DNA from: Thermocrinis ruber
GTDB taxonomy: Bacteria; Aquificota; Aquificia; Aquificales; Aquificaceae
Direction of reading: 5' to 3'
Length of the DNA: 64,000 nt
Assembly: GCF_000512735.1 (NCBI RefSeq)
Contig: NZ_CP007028.1
Coordinates: 1-64,000, forward strand
The notes beneath the pieces are model-generated. The model was not told the origin of the DNA. It made no database searches and was given only the letters and a program-made list of their open reading frames with translations. Position numbers and translations under genes: made by a program. Below, piece after piece: positions 33,046-40,580 of this stretch; the first letter of the stretch is position 1, and each line of letters starts with the position of its first letter.

Positions 33046-33302
33046 TGGCGGCAAAGGACAAACATGTGATCCTTTTGGTCTCTCAATGGTGTGCCACATG
33101 TCCCGATGCGGACGCCCTCTGGCAAAAACTCCAAAAGGAGTATGGTTTTAAGTATGAAGTTTTGGATGTGGCACAGCCGGAGGGTAGAATGTGGGCAAAG
33201 AAGCTCGTAATTAGGGCTGTCCCCTCCACCATCATAGACGGAAAGCTTGCCTTTGTGGGCGTCCCGTCAGAAGAGGAGGCAAGGAGGGCTATAGAGTCGT
33301 GA
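33045..33302 (+). CDS. Small thioredoxin/glutaredoxin-like protein
   Basis: 85 aa thioredoxin-fold protein with redox motif CATC (Cys16, Cys19; VSQWCATCPDADALW), the cis-Pro region RAVPSTIIDGKL and a short C-terminus, like archaeal mini-thioredoxins. ATG 33045 overlaps the lbpA stop as TGATG. Located among lbpA and dsrE genes it may reduce persulfides, dihydrolipoyl intermediates or the DsrE carriers; the exact partner is not shown. Confidence 0.87.
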   Translation: MAAKDKHVILLVSQWCATCPDADALWQKLQKEYGFKYEVLDVAQPEGRMWAKKLVIRAVPSTIIDGKLAFVGVPSEEEARRAIES

Positions 33303-33688
33303 AGGTTGTGATCCTTATGACCAGCGGACCCAGAACTCCCTGGAGATGTGCGTCGCCCTTTTACATTGCTGCGTTGATGGCTTCCAACGACGCAGAGGTG
33401 GAAATGTTTTTCAATATGGATGGAACAAGGCTCCTGAAAAAGGGTGTGGCAGAGAGGATTTTGCCCGCAGAGCCAAACTGTTTGAGCGTCAACGGAAAGA
33501 AGTTGAAGACCGTTTACGATTTTATGAAGGACGCTAAGCAGGCAGGAGTTAAGTTCTACTCCTGTAAGCAGGCTATAGACGCTTTAGGTTACAAGCCGGA
33601 GGAGCTGATCCCAGAGCTGGACGGTATTGTGCCGGCCAGTGAGTTCGCCCTCAGGGCGATGGAGGCAGATAAAGTAATCACCTTTTAA
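33299..33688 (+). CDS. DsrE-family protein (third copy)
   Basis: 129 aa. DsrE-like core: ILMTSGPRTPWRCASPFYIAALMA, AEVEMFFNMDGTRLLKKGVAE, FMKDAKQAGVKFYSCKQAIDALG. Cys89 occupies the DsrE active-site position; Cys17 and Cys61 are additional. GTG start overlaps the preceding stop (GTGA). Lying between the two lbpA genes, it could deliver sulfur to or take it from lipoyl-LbpA; subgroup unresolved. Confidence 0.83.
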   Translation: MKVVILMTSGPRTPWRCASPFYIAALMASNDAEVEMFFNMDGTRLLKKGVAERILPAEPNCLSVNGKKLKTVYDFMKDAKQAGVKFYSCKQAIDALGYKPEELIPELDGIVPASEFALRAMEADKVITF

Positions 33689-33712
33689 AAATCTTATAAA
33701 GGAGGGTATAGC

Positions 33713-34159
33713 ATGGCAGTAGTGAATGGGTGCAACATACCCGAGGACCTGCTTTACGATGTGGACCCAGAGGCCAATGCCTTCACATGGGCAAAGGACA
33801 ATGGAGATGGCACCTTTACCATAGGGCTAACGTCCATAGCGGCCGCAATGGCTGGAAGGCTCGTTGCCTACACTCCCAAGAAGCCCGGCAGGGTGATAGA
33901 AAGGCGTAAAAGTGTAGCCACCATAGAAAGCGGTAAGTGGGTGGGACCCGTGCCTACGCCTCTAACCGGTGAGATAGTGGAGATAAACGAAGCCCTCAAG
34001 ACAAACCCCGCCTTGGTAAACGATGACCCCTACGGTCAAGGTTGGATCGCCAAGATAAAGCCCACCAATCCTGAAGAAATCAATCTACTGCTTAAGGGAC
34101 AGGCAGCTGTGGATGCCCTAACAAAGGTAGCCAACGAAAAGGGTATAAAGTGCGGATAA
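33713..34159 (+). CDS. lbpA: Lipoate-binding protein LbpA (GcvH-like), second copy
   Basis: 148 aa paralogue of the gene at 32590. Lys75 in IESGKWVGPVPTPL is the predicted lipoylation site; NDDPYGQGWIAKIKP is the family block. The two copies differ widely outside these blocks, so they are probably specialised rather than redundant. Strong Shine-Dalgarno (AGGAGGGT) precedes ATG. The last 10 bp overlap the radical-SAM gene. Confidence 0.93.
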   Translation: MAVVNGCNIPEDLLYDVDPEANAFTWAKDNGDGTFTIGLTSIAAAMAGRLVAYTPKKPGRVIERRKSVATIESGKWVGPVPTPLTGEIVEINEALKTNPALVNDDPYGQGWIAKIKPTNPEEINLLLKGQAAVDALTKVANEKGIKCG

Positions 34160-35157
34160 TTCAAAACCTTGAGGGGGTCTCTTCCCCCCTCGATCAAGAA
34201 CTTTTAGAGGAGCTCTTTGAAGGTTTCAAGGTAAGGGAAGAGAACTTCGGGAAGAAGGTTTATTTTTATAGCCCTGGCTTCAAGCACTACCAAGTGGAAG
34301 ACTTTTACGTAGCCACTGGTCCAAAGTTTGTGGATGTTTCCATAACGGGTAAAAACTGCGAGCTTATGTGCGACCACTGTGCGTCCAAAATCCTCTGGCA
34401 CATGATTCCCGCCACCACACCGGAGGAGCTAAAAAGGGTTGGAGAGGAGCTAAAAGCCAAAGGTATTGAAGGCATACTAATATCTGGCGGTTCCAACAAG
34501 GACGGAGTGGTAGAGCTCTACCCTTTCTTTGAAGCCATTGCTTATCTCAAAAAGGAGCTGGGATTGATCACCACCTGCCATGTGGGACTTGTAGACAGGG
34601 AACTGGCAAAGGGCCTAAAAAAAGCCGGCGTAGATGCAGTACTTATGGATGTGATAGGAGATGATAGGACCATAGCGGAGGTTTATAAACTGCCCCATAA
34701 GTCCGTGAAAGATTACGAGGAATCCCTGGCACTTCTTAAAGAATACAACCATAAGATAGTGCCCCATGTGATCATTGGACTCCACTATGGGAAGATCTTG
34801 GGTGAATACAGGGCAATAGACATGATCTCTAAGTTTGACCCAGATGGTCTGGTTTTAGTGGTAGTTATGCCCTACTACGGAAAGGCAAAGTTCCAACTTT
34901 TACCCCCACCCACGCCGGAGGAATGTGCAAAGGTCTTTTTGCACGCAAGGTTGAAACTACCAAAGACGCCGGTGGTTATCGGCTGTGCAAGACCTGCAGG
35001 ACCTGAGAGGATCAAGATGGACCTCTATGCCCTCTATGCGGGCGTCAATGGTATAACCTTCCCCGCAGAAGGTATTTTAACCCACGCTAAAGAGATAGGT
35101 CTGGAGCCAGTTGTATCTCCAAACTGTTGCTCAACGGTAATACTGCCTATAAATTAA
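34150..35157 (+). CDS. Radical-SAM protein, candidate lipoyl-synthase component (LipS2-like)
   Basis: 335 aa with the radical-SAM CxxxCxxC motif at Cys70, Cys74, Cys77 (GKNCELMCDHC), ISGGSNKDG as the SAM-contacting GGxP-like loop, and Cys residues in GCARPAG and PNCCST that could bind a second cluster. GTG start overlaps lbpA. Because it follows a lipoate-binding protein gene, a role in inserting sulfur to form lipoyl groups (as for the LipS1/LipS2 pair) is the best guess. The partner and the lipoate ligase are not in the window. Alternative: another sulfur-insertion or biotin-synthase-like enzyme. Confidence 0.8.
   Translation: MRIIQNLEGVSSPLDQELLEELFEGFKVREENFGKKVYFYSPGFKHYQVEDFYVATGPKFVDVSITGKNCELMCDHCASKILWHMIPATTPEELKRVGEELKAKGIEGILISGGSNKDGVVELYPFFEAIAYLKKELGLITTCHVGLVDRELAKGLKKAGVDAVLMDVIGDDRTIAEVYKLPHKSVKDYEESLALLKEYNHKIVPHVIIGLHYGKILGEYRAIDMISKFDPDGLVLVVVMPYYGKAKFQLLPPPTPEECAKVFLHARLKLPKTPVVIGCARPAGPERIKMDLYALYAGVNGITFPAEGILTHAKEIGLEPVVSPNCCSTVILPIN
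34171..34191 (+). other. Strong hairpin at the start of the radical-SAM gene
   Basis: GAGGGGG and CCCCCTC form a perfect 7-bp stem around a 7-nt loop, 21-41 nt after the GTG start. It could slow translation or transcription into this last gene and lower its yield relative to lbpA. Confidence 0.55.
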
Positions 35158-35162
35158 TAACC

Positions 35163-35561
35163 ATGCAGATGAAGGTTTTTGATTTAGACACCGCAAGAGA
35201 GACCTTAGTTGTAATCAAGCCCATAGTGGAAGAGATAAACACCAAGAGAATGGAGCTAACGGAAGCTTATGAAAGACTTCAGGAGGAGCAGGACCCCCTT
35301 GAAAGGATGTATCTAGAATCCCACATAAAGGACCTGGAAGCGCTAATAGACTCCCTTTTTAGAAAGATAGAAGCACTGGGCGGAGTGATAAAGGGTATAG
35401 ACCCAATACTGGTGGATTTCTTGAGCTTTCATAAAAACAGATACATCTGGCTCTGCTGGAAAGAGGACGAAGATACCATAATGTACTGGCATGAGCTGAA
35501 CGAGGGCTTTGCGGGTAGGAAACCAATAAGCCTTTTGGAAGAGGAAGAGGATATGCTATAA
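35163..35561 (+). CDS. DUF2203-family protein
   Basis: 132 aa. The family blocks are plain: FDLDTARETLVVIKPIVEEI, LGGVIKGIDPILVDF and ICLCW-like YIWLCWKEDEDTIMYWHELNEGFAGRKPI. Function unknown; DUF2203 proteins are small, soluble, helical proteins found in many bacteria. ATG 35163 lies 5 bp after the radical-SAM stop, so it may be co-transcribed with the sulfur locus. A promoter for the next gene lies in its last codons. Confidence 0.85.
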   Translation: MQMKVFDLDTARETLVVIKPIVEEINTKRMELTEAYERLQEEQDPLERMYLESHIKDLEALIDSLFRKIEALGGVIKGIDPILVDFLSFHKNRYIWLCWKEDEDTIMYWHELNEGFAGRKPISLLEEEEDML

Positions 35562-35562
35562 T
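35535..35562 (+). promoter_or_regulatory. Extended -10 promoter for the 35598 gene and sbcDC run
   Basis: TTGGAA (35535-35540), 16-bp spacer, TATAAT (35557-35562) with the extended TGC just before it. It lies at the end of the DUF2203 gene; predicted start near 35569. Confidence 0.65.
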
Positions 35563-35566
35563 TTAA

Positions 35567-35594
35567 CCGCCTCCCTAGGGGGCAAAGGAGGTGG
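35567..35594 (+). promoter_or_regulatory. Leader that can hide its own Shine-Dalgarno
   Basis: CCGCCTCC (35567-35574) can pair with GGAGGTGG (35587-35594), which contains the Shine-Dalgarno, using one G-U pair. The alternative GCCTCC/GGGGGC pairing (35569-35574 with 35578-35583) would free it. Two exclusive structures suggest temperature- or factor-dependent translation of the next gene. Confidence 0.5.
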
Positions 35595-35597
35595 AGC

Positions 35598-35831
35598 ATG
35601 AAGAAGTTAATTTTTGTATTCTTAAGCCTTTTTATTTTTTCCACTATCACCTTACCTGAACCCTCTTTGGCTGCAACCCAGCAGAAAAAGACAACTGTAA
35701 AGTCTTTAAAGAAGAAAGTGGTTAAGCAAAAGAAGAGGGCAAAGGTTAGATACTCCCACCACATAAACAAACCTCAAGAGGGAGACCTTTTAAAGCTAGA
35801 GGGTATGGTAAAGGACCTAAATGAACAATAA
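35598..35831 (+). CDS. Small secreted basic protein
   Basis: 77 aa. Cleavable signal peptide (KKLIFVFLSLFIFSTITLPEPSLAA, cleavage probably after Ala-x-Ala near residue 25), followed by a very Lys-rich stretch (KSLKKKVVKQKKRAKVR) and HHINKPQEGD. Not recognised. The positive charge suggests binding to a polyanion in the periplasm or at the surface. It overlaps the next gene by 11 bp. Strong Shine-Dalgarno AGGAGGTGG, possibly masked in the leader. Confidence 0.72.
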   Translation: MKKLIFVFLSLFIFSTITLPEPSLAATQQKKTTVKSLKKKVVKQKKRAKVRYSHHINKPQEGDLLKLEGMVKDLNEQ

Positions 35832-36558
35832 ACAACTAAGGCTTATAGAAGAGTTAAAGATAAAACAGGGGGACACCTGGAGAGTTTTGAAGATAATGAG
35901 TGAATTTGTGGAGGGGTTTGATACCCTCTCCCATGTGGGTCCTGCGGTTACCTTCTTTGGAAGCTCCCGGTTAAGTCAGGAAAACGAGATATACAAGCAT
36001 GCATACAGAACCGCCTTTATGCTTGGAAAGCTTGGCTTTCACATAATCACCGGTGGCGGTCCAGGGATCATGGAGGCGGCAAACAGGGGAGCTTATGACG
36101 CAGGAACTGTATCTGTGGGTTTAAACATACAAATTCCTACAGAGCAAAAACCCAACAAATACCAAAATATATCTTTGAAGTTTGAATACTTCTTTGTGCG
36201 TAAGGTTATGCTGATCAAATACTCCATGGCTTACGTGATCTTTCCGGGAGGGTTTGGCACCTTTGATGAGCTCTTTGAGGCGCTTACCCTCGTGCAAACG
36301 GGTAAAGTCTACAGATTTCCCATAATCCTCTATTACACTCCCTTCTGGCAACCTCTACTGGACTATATGAAGAACACTATGGTAGAGTTTGGAGTGATAG
36401 ATAAAGAAGATATAGAGCTTATGAAACACGCCAACGCACCGGAGGAGGTAGTTCAAATAGTGCTACGGGAAGCCAAAGATAAGCTGAAGCTTTTGAAGAA
36501 AGAGGACCCACTTAATCCCTTGGTGGAGAAGTTGGATAAAATCTTAAAGGATGTTTAA
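35821..36558 (+). CDS. LOG-family (Rossmann, lysine-decarboxylase-like) protein
   Basis: 245 aa with the family motifs GGGPGIMEAANRGA (residues about 78-91) and PGGFGTFDELFE (about 140-151). LOG proteins split nucleoside-5'-monophosphates to base and ribose-5-phosphate (cytokinin-activating type) or act as PpnN-like nucleosidases. VTFFGSSRL at the N-terminus is also typical. First of a packed run with sbcD and sbcC (8-bp overlap with sbcD). Confidence 0.9.
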   Translation: MNNKQLRLIEELKIKQGDTWRVLKIMSEFVEGFDTLSHVGPAVTFFGSSRLSQENEIYKHAYRTAFMLGKLGFHIITGGGPGIMEAANRGAYDAGTVSVGLNIQIPTEQKPNKYQNISLKFEYFFVRKVMLIKYSMAYVIFPGGFGTFDELFEALTLVQTGKVYRFPIILYYTPFWQPLLDYMKNTMVEFGVIDKEDIELMKHANAPEEVVQIVLREAKDKLKLLKKEDPLNPLVEKLDKILKDV

Positions 36559-37705
36559 GCTACTCCACATATCAGACCTTCATGCGGGGAAAACCTTAAA
36601 CAAAGTATCAAGGAACGAGGATTTGGCTTATGCCTTAGAACAGGTCTCAGACATATGTCTTAGTGAAAAGGTGGATGTTTTGCTGATTTCAGGGGACATC
36701 TTTGACAAGGCGATCCCTGATTACTCCGCAGAAGGTCTAGTCCTTGAGTTTTTGACAGAGTGGGCAGGAAAAGGTATAGAGGTGGTGCTTATAGCGGGCA
36801 ACCACGATAGCTACGATAAACTTAGGGCTTATGCGGGCATCAAAAAGTTGGGGAGGTTGCATATCTTTGACAGACCAAGCCCAAAGGTGGAGGATATGGT
36901 CTTTCAATACAAAGACTTAGCCATTGCGTGCCTGCCCTATCCCAGTGAAAGGGTCCTGACCACCATCTCGGAGGATGCCCACAGAAGCTACTCCCACAAA
37001 GTAGCCCAGTATCTAAAAGCCTTGGCGAAGGCGGTGGAAGGCTATAAATATCGCGTACTCCTTGCCCACCTCATGGTAGAAAAGGGGAAGATTGCTGGCT
37101 CAGAAAGGGAGGCAAGCGTGAGCAGTTTTTATGCCATAAGACCAGACCAAATACCCGAGAGCTTTCACTATGTGGCCCTTGGACATCTCCATCTCAACCA
37201 AAGAATAGAGTCAGCAGTTCCACCCACTCACTACTCGGGCAGTCTTTATCAGATAGATTTTTCCGAGAAGGACACAAAGAAGTTTGTTAATTTGGTGGTT
37301 TTGGAGGAATTTGGGGCGAAGGTGCAAGCCCTGGAGCTTTCCCTATACAGACAGTTAAAGGAGGTGAGAATAGCAAAGGGTCAAAGCATTGACAAGGTTC
37401 TGGATGAAATAAAGGATCAGAAGGCACTCTTTAAGGTGATCTTGGAGGCGGACATAAAGGACCCAATGCTCAATCTGAAAACCCAAAAACTGCATCAGGT
37501 ATTGGGTGAAAAGCTTGTCTTTTTAAACTTGGAACTGCCCGAGAGTAGCTCTACTGAGCTTCCCATAGAAGTAGAAGGCTTGGACCTTTTGCAGATTTAC
37601 AGGGCATACTACAAACAGAATTACAATCAAGAACTACCCGAGGAGATAGAAAGAGAAGTTTTTCGCCTTTTGAACGAAGTTCAGCATGAGACCCATCAGG
37701 CTTGA
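36551..37705 (+). CDS. sbcD: DNA repair exonuclease SbcD/Mre11
   Basis: 384 aa nuclease subunit of the SbcCD (Mre11-Rad50) complex. Metallophosphoesterase motifs in order: ISDLHAGKT, SGDIFDKA, AGNHDSYD, LLAHL, ALGHLHLNQ, with the conserved Asp, His and Asn metal ligands. It processes DNA ends and hairpins. Overlaps sbcC by 20 bp, as expected for stoichiometric partners. Confidence 0.95.
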   Translation: MFKLLHISDLHAGKTLNKVSRNEDLAYALEQVSDICLSEKVDVLLISGDIFDKAIPDYSAEGLVLEFLTEWAGKGIEVVLIAGNHDSYDKLRAYAGIKKLGRLHIFDRPSPKVEDMVFQYKDLAIACLPYPSERVLTTISEDAHRSYSHKVAQYLKALAKAVEGYKYRVLLAHLMVEKGKIAGSEREASVSSFYAIRPDQIPESFHYVALGHLHLNQRIESAVPPTHYSGSLYQIDFSEKDTKKFVNLVVLEEFGAKVQALELSLYRQLKEVRIAKGQSIDKVLDEIKDQKALFKVILEADIKDPMLNLKTQKLHQVLGEKLVFLNLELPESSSTELPIEVEGLDLLQIYRAYYKQNYNQELPEEIEREVFRLLNEVQHETHQA

Positions 37706-40565
37706 ACTGGAAAACTTTACCATCTTTAGGGGAAGGCATAGCGTAGACTTCTCAGGGCTCAGATTTTTTATCATTCAGGGTAGGACAGGGGCAGGAAAGA
37801 CAAGTTTAATAGACGCCATGTGCTATGCCCTCTTTGGAAAGGTGCCAAGGCACGGAGATAAAAGAGACCTCCATGAGCACCTGATCTCAAAAGGAACAGA
37901 CCATATGAGGGTATTCTTGGAGTTCTCCGTCAGGGACAAAAGGTATGCCATCGAGAGGGCTGTGAGGAAGGGAAGGGGTGAGGTAAGATTCTGGGAAGGG
38001 AACAGGCTTAAGAATGTAAAGGCAAACGAGCTTCCTGAGCTGATCAAAAGGGTCTTAGGAGTTGATTATGATACCTTTACCAAGGTTATACTTTTGCCAC
38101 AGGGACAGTTTGACAGGTTTTTAAAGCCCGAAAGGCCACAGCAAAGGAGAGAAATTCTAAACAAGCTCTTGGGTGTAGATACCCTTATTGAGAAAATGGC
38201 GGAGCTGATAAGGGAGACAAAAAGACAGATTGAAAACCGCTTGGAGAGTATAACCGCATCCTTGCGTGAGCTCAGCTTTGCCACAAAAGAGGAGCTTGAA
38301 AGGGTAAACAAAGAGATCACCCTTTTGGAGAAGGACCTTAACCTTTTGGAAGAAGAGAAAAAGAAGCTACAAGAAAGGCTCAATGTTGCATCCAACAGGG
38401 ACCGCCTTCAAGAAGAGCTAACAGAGTGCCAAAGACAGCTAACAGAACTTCTTGAAAAGGCAGAGAAGATGGAACAGCTTGAGAGGGATCTTCAGGTAAT
38501 GGAAGAGCTAAGCTCCTATGCTCCCTACGTGGAAAGTTTTAAGAGTCTTTCCCAAAGGGAGGAGCAGGAGATAAAGGAAATAAAGAGTTTAAGGGAAAAG
38601 CTTGCCAAACTTTCCCATCAGAGGGAGCAGTTCCAAATACAGTTGGAAAAATACCGTCAAGAGTGGGAAAGATTGGGCGAGTACGATGTGCAAATAGAAC
38701 AACTAACAAAGGAGTTAGAAAGGCTAAAGAACGCCCTTGAAAAACACAGAGAAAGAAACCAAAAGTTAAAGGAGTTGGAAAACGCAGAAGAAGAGATAAA
38801 GACTTTGGAGGAAGATATCAAAAATCTAACTGAGAGAATAGACAGGGGCGAAAACTACATAAAGGAGCTAAGGGAGAAGATAGAAGATTTAGAGGAAAAG
38901 CAAAGAAGACTTTTGGAGCTCAATCCCATAAAGATAAAGCTTGATGAGGTAAGGAGGGAAAGGGAAAGCTTGGAACTTCTTAAAGAAGAGAAGGAGCTCT
39001 TGGAAGAACAGCTAGAAAAAATCAGAGAAGACATAAAAGAGAAGGAAAGCTCCCTTATTCGCTTTCATGTGGAACACATAAGGGCACACCTAAAGGAGGG
39101 AGACCTTTGCCCAGTGTGTGGCAACGTAATTACCCAGCTACCTCCCACCGAGCCCTCTGAGAACTTTGAAACCATCAAAAGGGAACTGGATAAGCTTAAA
39201 GCCCTTGAATCTGAGAAACTTGAGAAAAAGGCAAGAATAGAGAGCAAGCTTTCTGCCCTGGAGGAAAAGGAGAGGGAGCTAAGGCAACTGCTAAATGAAT
39301 GGGAGGAAGAAGAGAGGTTTGAAGAGGAGTATAGGGAACTACAAAGGTCCCAAGCTGAACTGGAGGAATGCAGAAGAAAGCTAAAACAGGCAGAGGAAAA
39401 ACTTAAGAATTTAAAGGAAGAGCTAAGCACCAAAAGAGAAAGGCTATCCACCCAGGAGGGTAGAAGGGAAAAGTTGCAAACCTTAATAAAAGAGATAGAG
39501 GAGCATTTAGCAATAGAAGGCTTTTGGGAAGTTAAGGAACAGGACATAAGGGAAAAACAGGTCCAGTTAAAAACCCTCAAAGACAGAAGGGATATGATAA
39601 GAAACAACTATACCACTATCTCCGAACAGTTAAGAAATGTAGAACTGGAGGAGAAAAGGGTCCAAACCGCCCTTTTAGAAAGAGAAAGGAATATACAAAA
39701 CCTAAAAGAGGAAAAGGAAAGGGTTGCCAAAAACTTGGAGCCGGCCATAAAGAAGTTTGGGCTCGGAACGGTGCAAGAGCTGGAAAAACTCATAAAACCC
39801 AAGGAATACATAGAAAGGCTAAAGCAAGAGTTGGAAGATTACAAAAGGAACGTTGCCCTGTTGAAAGAAAAAGAACAAAGGCTAAAGGAAGAACTGAAGA
39901 ACTTTGAGGGAGTAGAACCTACCCAAGAGATAAAGGCTAAGATGCAGCAGGTGGAAGAAGAACACAAAAACAAAAGTGTTCAGCTTGGACATTTAAGGGA
40001 ACAAAAAACGCGCATAGAGGAAGGGTTAAAAAGGAGGGAAGAGCTTTTGAAGGATCAAGAGGAGCTTCAGAGGAAGGAGGGTATATACAGAATCCTTGAA
40101 AGGGACTTTAGGGCAGACAGGCTTCAGGAATTTTTAAGTCAGATCATGCTCCAAAAGATCATAGCAAGGGCCAACTTCTACCTGCAAAAATTCACATCTG
40201 GCGCCTACGAGTATGACTTAGAGGGTTCAGAAATCCTAATAATAGACAGGATATCCGGACACAAAAGAAGCGTAAGCACCTTGAGTGGTGGAGAGACCTT
40301 TTTGGCAAGCCTCTCTTTAGCCTTTGGTGTAAGCGACATAATATCCAAGAACGCACCCATAGAGAGCCTTTTCATTGATGAGGGCTTTGGTAGCCTTGAC
40401 AGGGAAACGAGGGAAGAGCTATCTCAGTTTTTTGAGATGATAAAGCTCAATGCCAACAGGATGGTTGGGATCATAAGCCATCTGGAGGATCTGGCAGAGA
40501 AGTTTGACCAACGCATAGAAGTGGTAAGGCGAGGAGATAGGTCCTTTGTGAACGTGATAGTGTGA
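37686..40565 (+). CDS. sbcC: DNA repair ATPase SbcC/Rad50
   Basis: 959 aa SMC-like ATPase. Walker A GRTGAGKTSLIDAM near residue 34; a long heptad-rich coiled coil broken by the zinc hook CPVC (about residue 475); a second coiled coil; then the signature STLSGGETFLASLSLAFG and Walker B SLFIDEGFGSLD. With SbcD it forms the complex that tethers and trims DNA ends. Codon use is strongly AGG/AAG/GAG in the coil, as expected. Confidence 0.95.
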   Translation: MRPIRLELENFTIFRGRHSVDFSGLRFFIIQGRTGAGKTSLIDAMCYALFGKVPRHGDKRDLHEHLISKGTDHMRVFLEFSVRDKRYAIERAVRKGRGEVRFWEGNRLKNVKANELPELIKRVLGVDYDTFTKVILLPQGQFDRFLKPERPQQRREILNKLLGVDTLIEKMAELIRETKRQIENRLESITASLRELSFATKEELERVNKEITLLEKDLNLLEEEKKKLQERLNVASNRDRLQEELTECQRQLTELLEKAEKMEQLERDLQVMEELSSYAPYVESFKSLSQREEQEIKEIKSLREKLAKLSHQREQFQIQLEKYRQEWERLGEYDVQIEQLTKELERLKNALEKHRERNQKLKELENAEEEIKTLEEDIKNLTERIDRGENYIKELREKIEDLEEKQRRLLELNPIKIKLDEVRRERESLELLKEEKELLEEQLEKIREDIKEKESSLIRFHVEHIRAHLKEGDLCPVCGNVITQLPPTEPSENFETIKRELDKLKALESEKLEKKARIESKLSALEEKERELRQLLNEWEEEERFEEEYRELQRSQAELEECRRKLKQAEEKLKNLKEELSTKRERLSTQEGRREKLQTLIKEIEEHLAIEGFWEVKEQDIREKQVQLKTLKDRRDMIRNNYTTISEQLRNVELEEKRVQTALLERERNIQNLKEEKERVAKNLEPAIKKFGLGTVQELEKLIKPKEYIERLKQELEDYKRNVALLKEKEQRLKEELKNFEGVEPTQEIKAKMQQVEEEHKNKSVQLGHLREQKTRIEEGLKRREELLKDQEELQRKEGIYRILERDFRADRLQEFLSQIMLQKIIARANFYLQKFTSGAYEYDLEGSEILIIDRISGHKRSVSTLSGGETFLASLSLAFGVSDIISKNAPIESLFIDEGFGSLDRETREELSQFFEMIKLNANRMVGIISHLEDLAEKFDQRIEVVRRGDRSFVNVIV

Positions 40566-40580
40566 TAAAATAAAGAACTT

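Noticed and set aside
32590-34159. LbpA genes as glycine-cleavage H proteins
   Set aside because: The lipoyl Lys context is ESGKW rather than the usual GcvH context, no gcvT/gcvP nearby, and they are embedded in the sHdr locus.
39065-39607. 180-codon minus-strand Ser/Leu-rich frame
   Set aside because: Mirror of the Glu/Lys-rich SbcC coiled coil; such complementary Ser/Phe/Leu frames are expected.
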